NCBI RefSeq assembly: GCF_001045465.1
Contig: NZ_LFND01000003.1
Coordinates: 496,001 to 560,000, forward strand
Length of the DNA: 64,000 nucleotides
Direction of reading: 5' to 3'
Source: Chryseobacterium angstadtii
Lineage (GTDB): Bacteria; Bacteroidota; Bacteroidia; Flavobacteriales; Weeksellaceae
Numbering within the stretch: the stretch's first letter is position 1; every line of letters starts with the position of its first letter. Position numbers and translations under genes: made by a program. Shown piece after piece: positions 1 to 11,000 of the stretch. Under the pieces are notes generated by a model. The model saw only the letters and a list, made by a program, of their open reading frames with translations. It did no database searches and was not told the origin of the DNA.

Positions 1-3000
1 AATTGATAGGTAGTTACAGTAGGCGTACTGAGATTAAAAGCCATATTCACATACAGGTTACTATAATTCAGACCAAACTGTAATATATTTTCAGAACCTG
101 TTGGTAATCCGAATGAGAAAGCATCCATAGGATAAGGATCATCTTCTGTAGCGGGAGATAAAGTAACCATTTTACCGAAATTGAGATAGCCCCACATCGT
201 AAAACGAGATTGAATATCCGTAGCCGAAGGATCGGTTGTGAGCGTATTAAACTGTATTTTGGTAATTTCTACGTTTTGAAGCAGATTACTGTCAAAATAA
301 AAAAGATTATCATACTTATTCTCGAACACATACACAGGGGTGCCGTTATGATCCTGATACGTTCCATTCAATACAATGGTATTCAGATTTGCTGCTCCAT
401 AAGGATTGTTTGTAGCTTTTACTGAGTCTGAGAACAGATTGTTCATCGTTAGCTGAAGTTTGCTTGCAAAATCCTTGATCGCAGTATTTTCGAACAGTAC
501 CTGGAGGAACAGTACTTTAAAATCATAAGTAGCGCCTGCTGCAGGCGGTACAGGTTTATTCTCGCTCTGTCCCTGCGCCACCTGATTATAGTATGCAGGA
601 TCTACATAGTTGATGAGACCAAAAAGTGAACTGACAGGATCCATAGTAATGGTATCGGTTGCATTCACTCTGTTCACTTCTATTCCCACATGATGGGCAT
701 AAAAATTACTGAGATTGATTCCACTGATCAGCCCTTTTAATTGCTGTGGAAATTCCTGTAAGTCGATGGTTGTTTTCAAAGCCAGGATTCCATTCCAATT
801 AGGGTCGTTGATAATACTGTAGAATTTTTCGTAATATTTTAACTGATCTGATGAGGGGTCGGCTTTTGCCTGTTGATAAGAATCTACTGCGTCCTGCAGA
901 TAAGTTTGAAGCCAGGCAGAAACAGCTACTAATTGATTGTAAGCAGCATCTGGATCAGCATCATCCTTATCAATGTTGAATGCATTGGCTTGTGTCCACT
1001 CTTTAGGATTCTTTACCCGGTCGATGATAGCGCCTTTGCAAAATTTAAAGATCAGAACATTATTGTAATCAGCATAGGTATTGCTTGTGCCTACGTTCAA
1101 ATCAAATGGCCAGTCTTCGATTGACATTTTATTGTTGAACACAGGCTGGCTGCTGAAACCGCCGCCGGGGGTATTCATCGTTGAAAACAAATCACCCAGG
1201 TACTGGTTATTAGTCATTACCAGGAATTGCTGATTAGTGAGGAAGGCACTTTGCATCTGCGGCATCAGGTTAATAAAGCTGAGCTGATATTGCGGAGGTG
1301 TTGCAGGAGCCTGTTGTGCCGGGTTGAGGTATTCAGGGGAACCGTTGTTTACGGTATTCTGCGCCAGGTTCAGTAGACTCCAGCTGCCATCATTGTTCAC
1401 ATTGGCAATCAAACCTTGCGGTGTAGTGGAAGCGGTATAGGTTGTTGCAGCTGTTTTGGCCATGGTTCTTTTGGCCAGACTTTTACTGCTGTGTGGTGTA
1501 GTGAAAGCTGCTGATATCAGTGCTTTTCTTTCGGCGCTGAGTACTTTGGATTCAAATGCACCTATACCTTCAGCGCTGGGCGGAGGTACTGGATTTACCC
1601 CAAGATAAGGAGCCAAAGGCACTGCAAATCCGTTGGTTTGCGGCATGTCTACCGAAGGTTCATAAAAGCCGAGAAATCCTGTGATATTATTGTTTGATGC
1701 TACACCATGATCTTTAGCATATAAGGAAGCGCCCTGAGGTTGTGAAGCATATTGTACATTGCCGGGTGTGGCAGATGCAATATTGGCCCATGCCGTCAGA
1801 TAAGTGCTGTCCAGTACGGGTTTGTCTGTACCGGGATTGGCCAGAGATACTTCCTGACCGGGAAAGTTGGCAGCAAAAGCAGCCTGTTTTGATTTAAAGC
1901 GTATGGTGTCTCCGGTAATAGTACCGTTATTATTTTTATAAGGAGTAAATGCGATGACTTCTGTACCAGATAGGCCCGGCAGTAAACTGTACTGTCCATT
2001 TTCATCGGCAAATGCAGCCTGTGAAGCACCGGGATCGAGGTAGAAATCACCTTCCGGCGACAGGTAGTAGGTTTTGAGACCTGCAGCATCCTGCGGGGAT
2101 ATGACAAAGCGTGCGCTGTTGTCCGTAGGAAACAGATTATTAACCTGTGCTCCGGAATCCACCATATTCACGGCGGGCCAAAAGGTTAGGGCATAACCGG
2201 TATTGATCGCATAATAGCTGGGCAGGCTGGCTGCTCTTGTCTGATTGGTATTCTTATTATAGATCTGGCCTGTAATGGCAAAATAGGTATTTAGCCCATC
2301 ACTGTTGGCTATGTCGAGTAAATCAATTTCAGTCTGGGTGAGGAGATAGTCATTGGTATCTCCTGTTTTTAGTATGGGATAGGCAAAGTAGGATAGGTTT
2401 ACACCGTCGCCATAGTAATAGTTGTTTTGCAATCCATAGCCTTTAAAGTCCAGATTCAGATTCAAACCCAGCGAAAAACGGAAGGAGCCCGTACCCGGGC
2501 CGCTGAAAGGAATGGTAATATCGCTTCTGAAAAGAGAATTGGTCCCCAGTGTTTTGTTGGCAAAGCTCATATTGGGGCTGCCGGAAGTCCAGGTCAGCTG
2601 TAGAGAATTGGGAGTATCGCCTGGCTGCAGTGTCATCACCGTATTATTCTGTATACTGAGTGTACCGAAATTGTTACCAATTGTTACGTTAAAAGGCTGT
2701 CCTACGACAAAAGGTGCGCTGGTTCCAAATTGTGCGAAATTGAGGACAGTTGTGTTCTGGGTAGAGGGTGTTTTATCCGGATTGCTCAGCCATGCCGTAG
2801 TGAGGTTGGCAGTCACATTCTGCCGGAACTTAAACAGATAAGGCCGGTAGCTGTCGATGAAAGTCTTTGCATCGGCAGGAGCTGTTTTGGCAAACAGAAA
2901 ATAGACCTGTTGCTGTGCCGCTACCTGCAGACTAATCGTAGGATCAGTATAGGAGGATCCTTCCGGAAGCAATAAAGCGGTCCAATGTTGCCCTATTTGA

Positions 3001-3071
3001 TTATATACGTATAATGCAGAATTTCCGGAATTTTCATTGCTGAATATGATCTCTGTTTCGGATTGTGCCAT
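1..3071 (-). CDS. Giant protein of unknown function, C-terminus beyond the window
   Basis: The minus strand is open from an ATG at 3071 to the left edge, about 1023 codons with no stop, so the gene is real but lacks its 3' end here. The product begins MAQSETEIIFSNENSG and has no signal peptide or membrane segment. It is rich in N, T, Q, P and aromatics. One stretch near residue 515 is basic (around SSKSLAKRTMAKTA) and a later part is more helical (around VSAWLQTYLQDAVDSY). I do not recognise the family. The two small genes just upstream on the same strand start with a similar context, and the spacing (about 40 bases to the 3113 gene) suggests one transcript. It could be a structural or surface-display protein, but no function can be claimed. 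Confidence 0.85.
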   Translation of the reverse strand, partial: MAQSETEIIFSNENSGNSALYVYNQIGQHWTALLLPEGSSYTDPTISLQVAAQQQVYFLFAKTAPADAKTFIDSYRPYLFKFRQNVTANLTTAWLSNPDKTPSTQNTTVLNFAQFGTSAPFVVGQPFNVTIGNNFGTLSIQNNTVMTLQPGDTPNSLQLTWTSGSPNMSFANKTLGTNSLFRSDITIPFSGPGTGSFRFSLGLNLNLDFKGYGLQNNYYYGDGVNLSYFAYPILKTGDTNDYLLTQTEIDLLDIANSDGLNTYFAITGQIYNKNTNQTRAASLPSYYAINTGYALTFWPAVNMVDSGAQVNNLFPTDNSARFVISPQDAAGLKTYYLSPEGDFYLDPGASQAAFADENGQYSLLPGLSGTEVIAFTPYKNNNGTITGDTIRFKSKQAAFAANFPGQEVSLANPGTDKPVLDSTYLTAWANIASATPGNVQYASQPQGASLYAKDHGVASNNNITGFLGFYEPSVDMPQTNGFAVPLAPYLGVNPVPPPSAEGIGAFESKVLSAERKALISAAFTTPHSSKSLAKRTMAKTAATTYTASTTPQGLIANVNNDGSWSLLNLAQNTVNNGSPEYLNPAQQAPATPPQYQLSFINLMPQMQSAFLTNQQFLVMTNNQYLGDLFSTMNTPGGGFSSQPVFNNKMSIEDWPFDLNVGTSNTYADYNNVLIFKFCKGAIIDRVKNPKEWTQANAFNIDKDDADPDAAYNQLVAVSAWLQTYLQDAVDSYQQAKADPSSDQLKYYEKFYSIINDPNWNGILALKTTIDLQEFPQQLKGLISGINLSNFYAHHVGIEVNRVNATDTITMDPVSSLFGLINYVDPAYYNQVAQGQSENKPVPPAAGATYDFKVLFLQVLFENTAIKDFASKLQLTMNNLFSDSVKATNNPYGAANLNTIVLNGTYQDHNGTPVYVFENKYDNLFYFDSNLLQNVEITKIQFNTLTTDPSATDIQSRFTMWGYLNFGKMVTLSPATEDDPYPMDAFSFGLPTGSENILQFGLNYSNLYVNMAFNLSTPTVTTYQ

Positions 3072-3112
3072 AAGAATAAGTATAGGTTCTCAAGATGGAA
3101 TAAAATGAATCC

Positions 3113-3535
3113 TTAACCGGGGCAGAATAGCATAACAATAATCACAACATCCAGAAGAGACAGATTTAATACTGTTATTTTGTTACCTGTAAAGTTGCCG
3201 ATAGCAATTACCTGCTGACCGGGCTTTAAAATATGTTTACCATTGAAGGTTGTGTTATCGTCTAAACAAATCGTGTTGGTATCGGGTGCACCGGTCAATA
3301 CGATTGTAGCTATATTAGCCTGACTGGGATTGGTAATCGAACAGATACAATCGCTTCCGTTATTGGTTATTTTTTCTGCAAATTCAAAACGGGAAAGCGA
3401 TACGGTATCAGCTTTAGACTTGACCACACCCTGACCCATTGCCAGGGTATGGACAAGAATAAATAGTAAAAGGATCTGAAAGCGAAGTTGAGAGCTAGAC
3501 TTAGCTAGTCTGGCACTGAATAGTGGCCTCAGCAT
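3113..3535 (-). CDS. Small secreted protein, paralog of its upstream neighbour
   Basis: The frame is open further upstream, but the ATG at 3535 gives a sensible 140-aa protein with a short basic start followed by a hydrophobic export segment (around ILLLFILVHTLAMGQG). That start lies inside the last 35 bases of the upstream gene, which suggests translational coupling. The mature part contains NIATIVLTGAPDT, LDDNTTF and LKPGQQVIAIGNF. These match NVLKFAISGAPGS, VDDAGNS and LKPNSPNIVVTAF in the upstream protein, in the same order and spacing. The two are therefore probably diverged copies of one small beta-rich domain. Unlike its neighbour this copy carries a signal peptide. Function unknown. 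Confidence 0.6.
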   Translation of the reverse strand: MLRPLFSARLAKSSSQLRFQILLLFILVHTLAMGQGVVKSKADTVSLSRFEFAEKITNNGSDCICSITNPSQANIATIVLTGAPDTNTICLDDNTTFNGKHILKPGQQVIAIGNFTGNKITVLNLSLLDVVIIVMLFCPG

Positions 3536-3851
3536 CGTTTTGAGCATTAGTGATGTTGGTGATAGTGACTGTTGAGCCTCCAAAATCACCAAAAGCAGTA
3601 ACGACAATGTTGGGAGAATTAGGTTTTAAAGAGTAGACTCCATCGAAGGCTGATCTTGAATTACCCGCGTCGTCTACAATAATACCGCTTCCTGGTGCTC
3701 CTGAAATAGCGAATTTTAATACATTGCTTCTGCTTGAGTTAGCAATGGTAATTGTCGAATTTGTTCCGTTTGCGGTGTTCCAGGTACAAAATTGACCTGA
3801 TTTAATGCTAGCGGATCCACTTTGATTGATTACTGGATTTTGTGATGCCAT
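3501..3851 (-). CDS. Small beta-rich protein of unknown function
   Basis: This 116-aa protein starts at the ATG at 3851 (MASQNPVINQSGS). An in-frame upstream start at 3911 would add an unlikely hydrophobic extension, and the chosen start resembles that of the giant downstream gene. The protein is rich in S, T, N, G and I, with no signal peptide, and reads as a beta-sandwich-like domain. It is a likely paralog of the 3113 gene, sharing the GAP, DD and LKP landmarks. It probably heads a three-gene transcript that ends with the giant protein. I do not recognise the family. Confidence 0.65.
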   Translation of the reverse strand: MASQNPVINQSGSASIKSGQFCTWNTANGTNSTITIANSSRSNVLKFAISGAPGSGIIVDDAGNSRSAFDGVYSLKPNSPNIVVTAFGDFGGSTVTITNITNAQNDAEATIQCQTS

Positions 3852-4537
3852 AATTATTAGTTTTAAGGTTATAAAAAATGTTTTTGAATGATGTACTATT
3901 TTACAGAACAAGGACTTAATTTTTATGATATATTACAGTCGATGATTGTTCTCCTTCATTTATAAACCCAATTCAATCTTATTAATACACTATAAGGACA
4001 TCATAATTAATTGATGATCTGAAACCTGTTTTTAGTTGACTTCTTTTCTACTTTTTATATCAACAGGTTTTTCAAAATTGACCTTTGTTCATTGTATGAA
4101 AAGCTCTATTAAAGAACAACTCAAAGTAAAGAAAATAAAATAATACCCTTTTAAGTGAAAATACCCGAATTGTCAATTAGGTATTTATACGTAACGATAT
4201 AAATTGTTTGTAAACAGTGCATTAAGTTCGGTGGTAATATTGCGGTGTAGGATGGAATTTCCTTTAATTTAAAAGAAAATGTAGCCGTCACAAAAGCTGA
4301 AAAATGTATAAAAGAGCGGTTACATCTGAAATTTTTTTGATACTTATTGTCGGCCAATATTAAAAAAGAGGAAAGAAGAAACGTATACAATTTCTGTCGT
4401 TACAATGATTAATTATTTCATTGAGAAGAGATTAGGATGAAGTAGAATATTTGTGAAAAATTTAAATCATAATATCTAAAAGCATAGAAAAATAGCCACA
4501 TAAAGATAAAAAAACTATCATTTTTTTTGATTAACTA
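3852..4537. other. Intergenic region between divergent gene groups
   Basis: No convincing gene is seen. It contains an inverted repeat, AAACCTGTT at 4022-4030 and AACAGGTTT at 4062-4070, with a 31-base spacer. On the minus strand this lies well upstream of the 3851 start. A 79-codon frame at 4151-4390 (minus) has no coding character. Confidence 0.5.
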
Positions 4538-4568
4538 TTTGATTGTCCATAATAAAAATATACTTTTG
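4538..4568 (+). promoter_or_regulatory. Bacteroidota-type promoter
   Basis: TTTG at 4538-4541, a 19-base spacer, and TACTTTTG at 4561-4568 match the Bacteroidota housekeeping consensus (TTTG, 17-19 bases, TAnnTTTG). Transcription would start near 4575, about 510 bases before the 2234-aa RCC1 gene. Confidence 0.6.
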
Positions 4569-5084
4569 CAATCAATAGCCTAAAATCTTGACTGAAGATA
4601 GTGTTGTTACAAAAAAACTAAAAACCAAACTAAAATTGAAAACTAATTAAATCATGAAAATAAACAAATTTACACTGTATTTCATTTTACCCATTCATCA
4701 GAACTAATTGTTTCCAACAATTTAAAAACAGCAGTAAACACTTAAAATTTCTTTAGAGCACAAGTCGTATTTCACCGGTATGACCTTGTTTAATTATTTC
4801 CACCCATCAGATGGAGACGATACCGGATCATGAAAAGTGGTACAGGTATCATGCCATCGGTCCGGGGAAAAGAAGTGTCTTTAGTGAGGCTTGAGGAAGT
4901 TGTCTGTTGTATCAGTTTATGATGTTACACTCTTTAATCAACCAAAATACTTTCAAAATCAATGTTGATTCATTGGTTAGAACTTCTGTTTTTGGATGAA
5001 ATCATTTTTTATGGAGTTCAGAGACCATTCAAACGAAGCGGAACCGAAAAGCTAAACGAGTAGGAAAATTATTATCACTTAAAT
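4569..5084 (+). other. Long leader with a 17-codon signal-peptide-like ORF
   Basis: The stretch between the 4538 promoter and the 5085 gene holds one short reading frame, ATG at 4654, MKINKFTLYFILPIHQN then stop. It looks like the first residues of an exported protein and is preceded by an ordinary AT-rich leader. This may be the remnant of a deleted secreted gene, or a short leader peptide. Nothing else is recognised. Confidence 0.35.
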
Positions 5085-8000
5085 ATGAAGAAAAACCTCT
5101 TTTTTCTATTATTATTCATCAGTTGGCAGTCATTTGCCCAATGCTGGAAAAGCATAAGCACAGGATATAGTCATTCGGTAGCAATAAAAACAGACGGAAC
5201 GCTTTGGGCATGGGGAAATAATGGCAGCGGACAATTGGGAGACGGTACAGGCATGAGCAAAAGCGTACCTGTTCAAGTGGGAACAGCCAACAACTGGCTC
5301 AAAATAGCTACCGGCGGTGCATATACGGTGGCCATTAAAACAGATGGAACACTCTGGTCCTGGGGATTTAATATGTATGGGCAGCTTGGGGATGGTACCA
5401 CTACCAATAAATATTCGCCCAGACAAATAGGAACTGCATCAGACTGGCAAAGTATCGGTGCAGAAAATTCAAAGGTAATGGCTTTAAAAACAAACGGAAC
5501 GCTATGGGCCTGGGGAAGTAATTATTTCGGAGAATTGGGTACAGGAACTGCAGGGCCTGATATATTGACTCCAGCTCAGGTGGGTACAGATACCAACTGG
5601 CGAACATTTTCACTGGGATCATCTCATACTCTGGCGATAAAAACAAACGGAACACTTTGGGGCTGGGGACTTAATGGATCAGGTGAATTAGGTGATGGAA
5701 CTACAGTGAGTAAAACCAGTCCTGTTCAGATAGGAACAGCTGTCGATTGGAAAGATGTTGCTGCAGCCAATGGTCATTCCCTGGCTACTAAAACAAATAA
5801 TGTTCTTTATACCTGGGGACGAAATGATGTGGGGCAAATGGGAACGGGTACTACCAATCCATACAGTTCCACACCAACTGTAATTTATCAGGGAGTTCAG
5901 AGTATTGCAGCAAAAGGTGTACACTCTGCGTTCATTTCATCCAATGGCTCTCTATACACATTTGGATGGAACGAACATGCACAATTGGGGGATGGAACAA
6001 CAACCAATAGAAATACACCAACCCTTATAGGAACGGCTGTTGATTGGAAAAGTATTCAATTAGGCTCAAGAAATACAATGGCTATCAATGTAGATGGGTA
6101 TTTGTCTATTTGTGGAAATAACGAGGTTGGGCAAATAGGCGATGGTACCACTGTTCAGAGAAAGACACTGACTCAGGTTGCCTGCACGGTAATTTGTAAT
6201 CCTCCAAGTCAGTTGTATACCTCCAATATCACTTCCACGACAGCTACTCTTAATTGGGTTGGCTCAACACCGGCACCTACCGGAGGTTATGTATATGCGT
6301 ATGGTACTTCCCCAACTATGGGAGCTGCCAATGGGAATACGGTTTCTACAACAGCTAACGCAACCAATTTATTGCCTAACACCACTTATTACTGGTGGGT
6401 AATGTCTAATTGCGGATCCAATCAAAGCAGCTGGATACCTGGTGGGTCTTTTACCACACTTCCTCCCGCAGGCTGCTGGCAGAAAATAAGCGCCGGAAGT
6501 ACCCATTCGTTAGGGATAAATGCTGATGGAACACTTTGGGCCTGGGGAAGTAACCAGTTTGGTCAGTTAGGTGATGGAACATTTACGGATAGAAACGTTC
6601 CCATCCAGATAGGAACTGCAAATAACTGGAAAAAGGTGATTGCAGGTGCTTTGTATTCAATCGGGATCAAAACAGATGGAACGCTGTGGGCATGGGGATA
6701 TAACTGGACAGGTCAATTGGGAGACGGTACTACTGTCAACAAAAGTATACCTACACAGATAGGAACCGCTACCAACTGGTTGGAAGCTTCCATAGCAAGT
6801 AACCACACATTAGCGATAAAATCAAATGGGACCCTTTGGGCCTGGGGCTATAATAATAACGGACAGCTAGGAGATGGCACCACTGCCACTAGAACTGTAC
6901 CTACACAGATAGGAACCGCCACGAATTGGCGAAATATCGCAGCAGGGATTGAATTTTCCCTGGCGACAAGAACAGACGGTACCCTTTGGACCTGGGGAGA
7001 TAATGCTTATGGGCAATTGGGAGACGGCACAACAGCAATCAAAACGATCCCTACACAAATAGGAACAGATACCAGTTGGGCTAATATTGCTGCCGGGGCT
7101 TACCATTCTGCAGCAAGCAAAACGAATGGAGTACTGTATACCTGGGGACGAAATAATCAGGGGCAACTGGGTACCGGAACCTATACCGACAGATCTACAC
7201 CCGGTGCCGTAACAGATCAGGTTCAAAGCATTGATGCAGGATGGTATTATACGGTAGGAATAAGAACAACCGGAAATATATTTGCTTGCGGGCAAAATAA
7301 TTATGGCCAGTTGGGTAATAACACCACCAGTAATAATCCAAACTGGATTACTATAGGAAATGATATTGATAATAGCATTGTTTCTGCAGGAGCGTATCAT
7401 ACTTTTGTCTTAAACAACGATGGCTTTTTGAGAGCTACCGGAAATAATGAAGGAGGCCGGTTAGGTGACGGAACTACTATTCAGAGAAATGAGTTTGTTT
7501 CTATTGCCTGTCCTACAACTTGTAATCCTCCAAGTCAGTTGTATACTTCCAATGTAACTTCTACAACGGCTACTTTTAATTGGGTTGCCTCAACACCTAC
7601 ACCAACCGGAGGATACATATATGCTTATGGTACTTCACCAATTATGGGAGCTGCTAATGGAAATACGGTTTCTACAGCAGCCAATATTGCCAATTTATTG
7701 CCCAACACTACCTATTATTGGTGGGTGATGTCAAATTGTGGATCCAGCCAAAGCACTTGGATTCCTGGAGGTTCTTTTACAACACTTGCTCCCGTAGGTT
7801 GCTGGCAAAAAGTGAGTACAGGATATACTCATTCAGTAGGAATCAAAACAGACGGAACACTTTGGGCATGGGGATCTAACAGCGACGGCCAATTAGGTGA
7901 CGGAACGCTTACCAACCGAAATGTTCCTATACAGATAGGTACAGCAAACAACTGGTCAAAAGTTTTTGCCGGAGACAACCATACTTTTGCTATTAAAACA

Positions 8001-11000
8001 GATGGTACGCTTTGGGCATGGGGTAGAAACTTATCAAATGAATTAGGAGACGGAACCACGATTACCAGAAAGGCTCCTATCCAGATAGGAACTGCTACCG
8101 ACTGGGTAAGTATAGCAGCCGGTGATGTTCATACATTAGCTGTAAAAACAAACGGAACCCTTTGGGCTTGGGGAAGTAATTTAGTAGGTCAGTTAGGTAA
8201 TGGAACCAATACCAATAGAAGTACACCTACTCAAATAGGAACTGAAACCAGCTGGAAAACTATTGCAGCAGGTGCCAGCTTCTCTCTGGCGACAAAAACT
8301 AACGGAACCCTTTGGGCCTGGGGTTGGAATTATCAGGGGCAGGTTGGAGATGGTACAACAGGTACAACACGAACTTCTCCTGTACAGATAGGAACAGATA
8401 CTAACTGGGCTGAGGTTGCCGCAGGAAGCGCTCATTCTGTAGCAAGAAAAACAAACGGATTATTTTATGGATGGGGTAAAAATGATATCGGGCAATTTGG
8501 TGACGGTACTACGGTAGATAAATCAACACCAACCCTTATCCTTGATGGAGTTCAAAGTTTTGATGCAGGATGGTTTCATACCGTAGTTATAACCACATCA
8601 GGAAATATACTCTCCTGCGGACATAACACTTATGGTCAGCTGGGCAACAACACGACCAATAACAGCACAAACTGGGTTCTTACAGGAAGCACAACCAATA
8701 ATATGCTGGTTTCTGCCGGAGGATACCATACTTTAAGCATAGATAATGCAGGTTCTCTGAAAGCAGGCGGACTTAATGATAAAGGACAACTGGGTGATGG
8801 GACCAATACTCATAAATATATACCCACAGCTATTGCCTGTCCTACAATTTGTAATCCTCCAAGCCAGCTATATACTTCCAATATAGCTTCTACAACGGCT
8901 ACTCTTAATTGGGTTGCTTCAACACCGTTACCAACCGGAGGCTATGTATATGCTTATGGCACTTCACCAACTATGGGAGCTGCCAATGGAAATACGGTTT
9001 CTACAACAGCCAACATCAACAACTTATTGCCTGACACCACTTATTACTGGTGGGTAATGTCAAATTGCGGATCAAGCCAAAGCAGCTGGATTCCGGGAGG
9101 ATCTTTTACAACACTTGCTCCCGCAGGATGCTGGCAGAAAATAAGCGCCGGAAGTAGCCATTCGTTAGGAATCAAAACAGACGGAACACTTTGGGCGTGG
9201 GGAAGCAACCAGGCTGGTCAGATAGGAGACGGTACCACTACGGATAAAAATGTTCCAACCCAGATAGGGACTGCAAATAACTGGAAAAAAGTCATTGCAG
9301 GTGCTTTGTGTTCAATTGGAATAAAAACAGATGGAACCCTTTGGGCGTGGGGCTATAATAATAACGGACAATTAGGAGACGGAACTACTTCCAATAAAAG
9401 TATACCTACACAGATAGGAACCGCTACCAATTGGGAAGAAGCCTCTTTAACAACTACCCATACATTGGCTATACAATCCAATGGAACGCTTTGGGCCTGG
9501 GGCTCTAATATTAATGGGCAGCTAGGTGACGGTACTACTGTTGCTAAAACTATACCTACAAAAATAGGAATCGCCACGAATTGGAGAAGTATTGCGGCAG
9601 GGATTAATTTTTCTCTGGCAATGAGAACAGACGGAACCCTTTGGGCGTGGGGAGATAATAGCTTCGGCCAATCGGGTGATGGTACTACAGTAACCAAAAC
9701 GATTCCTACACAAATAGGAACAGATACCAATTGGGCCAATATTGCCGCCGGAGCTTCTCATTCTGCAGCAAGTAAAACAAATGGAGTATTATATACCTGG
9801 GGACGAAATAATTTCGGACAGCTTGGTACAGGTACTTATACCGACAGATCTACACCTGGCGCTGTAACGGATCAGGTTCAAAGTATTGAGGCAGGATGGT
9901 ATTATACGGTAGGAATAAGAACAACCGGAAATATATTTGCTTGCGGACAGAATAACTATGGCCAGTTGGGGAACAACACAACCAATAATAGTCCAAACTG
10001 GATTACCATAGGAAATGATATCGACAATAACATTATTTCTGCAGGAGCATATCATACTTTAGTCTTAAATAATGACGGCTTTTTGAAAGCTACCGGAAAA
10101 AACAATGACGGAGGACAACTAGGTGACGGAACTACTATTCAGAGAAATGAATTTGTTTCTATTGCATGCCCTTCAATCTGTACTCCTCCAAGCCAGATGT
10201 ATACTTCCAATATCACTTCTGCAACGGCTACCCTTAACTGGACAGCGTCGGCATCAGCTCCTAATGGAGGTTACCTGTACCTTTACAGTACCAACCCGGT
10301 TATTGGAGGTATAGATGGAACTACTGCTTCTAACACGGTAGATTTCAGCAATTTATTACCTAATACCACTTATTATTGGTGGGTAGCATCTAATTGCGTA
10401 TCCAGCCAGGGTAACTGGGCAGAGGGAGGCTCTTTTACGACACTTCCTACAGCAGCAACAGGTTGTTGGCAAAGTGTGAGTTCGGGATCTGCTCATTCGT
10501 TGGGAATCAAAACAGACGGAACATTATGGGCTTGGGGAGATAATTATTATGGACAGCTTGGAGATGGAACTACCATTTCAAAAAATGCTCCAAAACAAAT
10601 CGGAGCATCCAATAAATGGCTGAAAATAGCTACCGGATATCATCATACCGTTGCCATCAAAACAGATGGAACATTATGGACATGGGGTAGAAATTATGAC
10701 GGACAATTAGGAGATGGAACTACTACCAACAGAACGAGTCCGATACAGGTAGGAACAGCAACAGACTGGAAAAATATAGCTGCCGGAGATAACTATATTG
10801 TCGCTATAAAATCCAATGGAACGCTTTGGGCATGGGGTAAAAATGGGGACGGACAGCTAGGAGACGGTACAGTCATCAACAAAACGGTACCTGTACAAAT
10901 TGGAACCGAAAATGACTGGCAGACTATAGCAGCAGGATCACAGCAGACTCTTGCCATCAAAACAAACGGAACGCTATGGGCGTGGGGATATAACCTAAGT

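Noticed and set aside
4151..4390. 79-codon minus-strand frame
   Set aside because: No domain, no initiation context, composition of translated AT-rich spacer.
5130..5924. Minus-strand frames rich in C, S and Y under the RCC1 gene
   Set aside because: They are antisense shadows of the repeated blades, and recur wherever the blade occurs.
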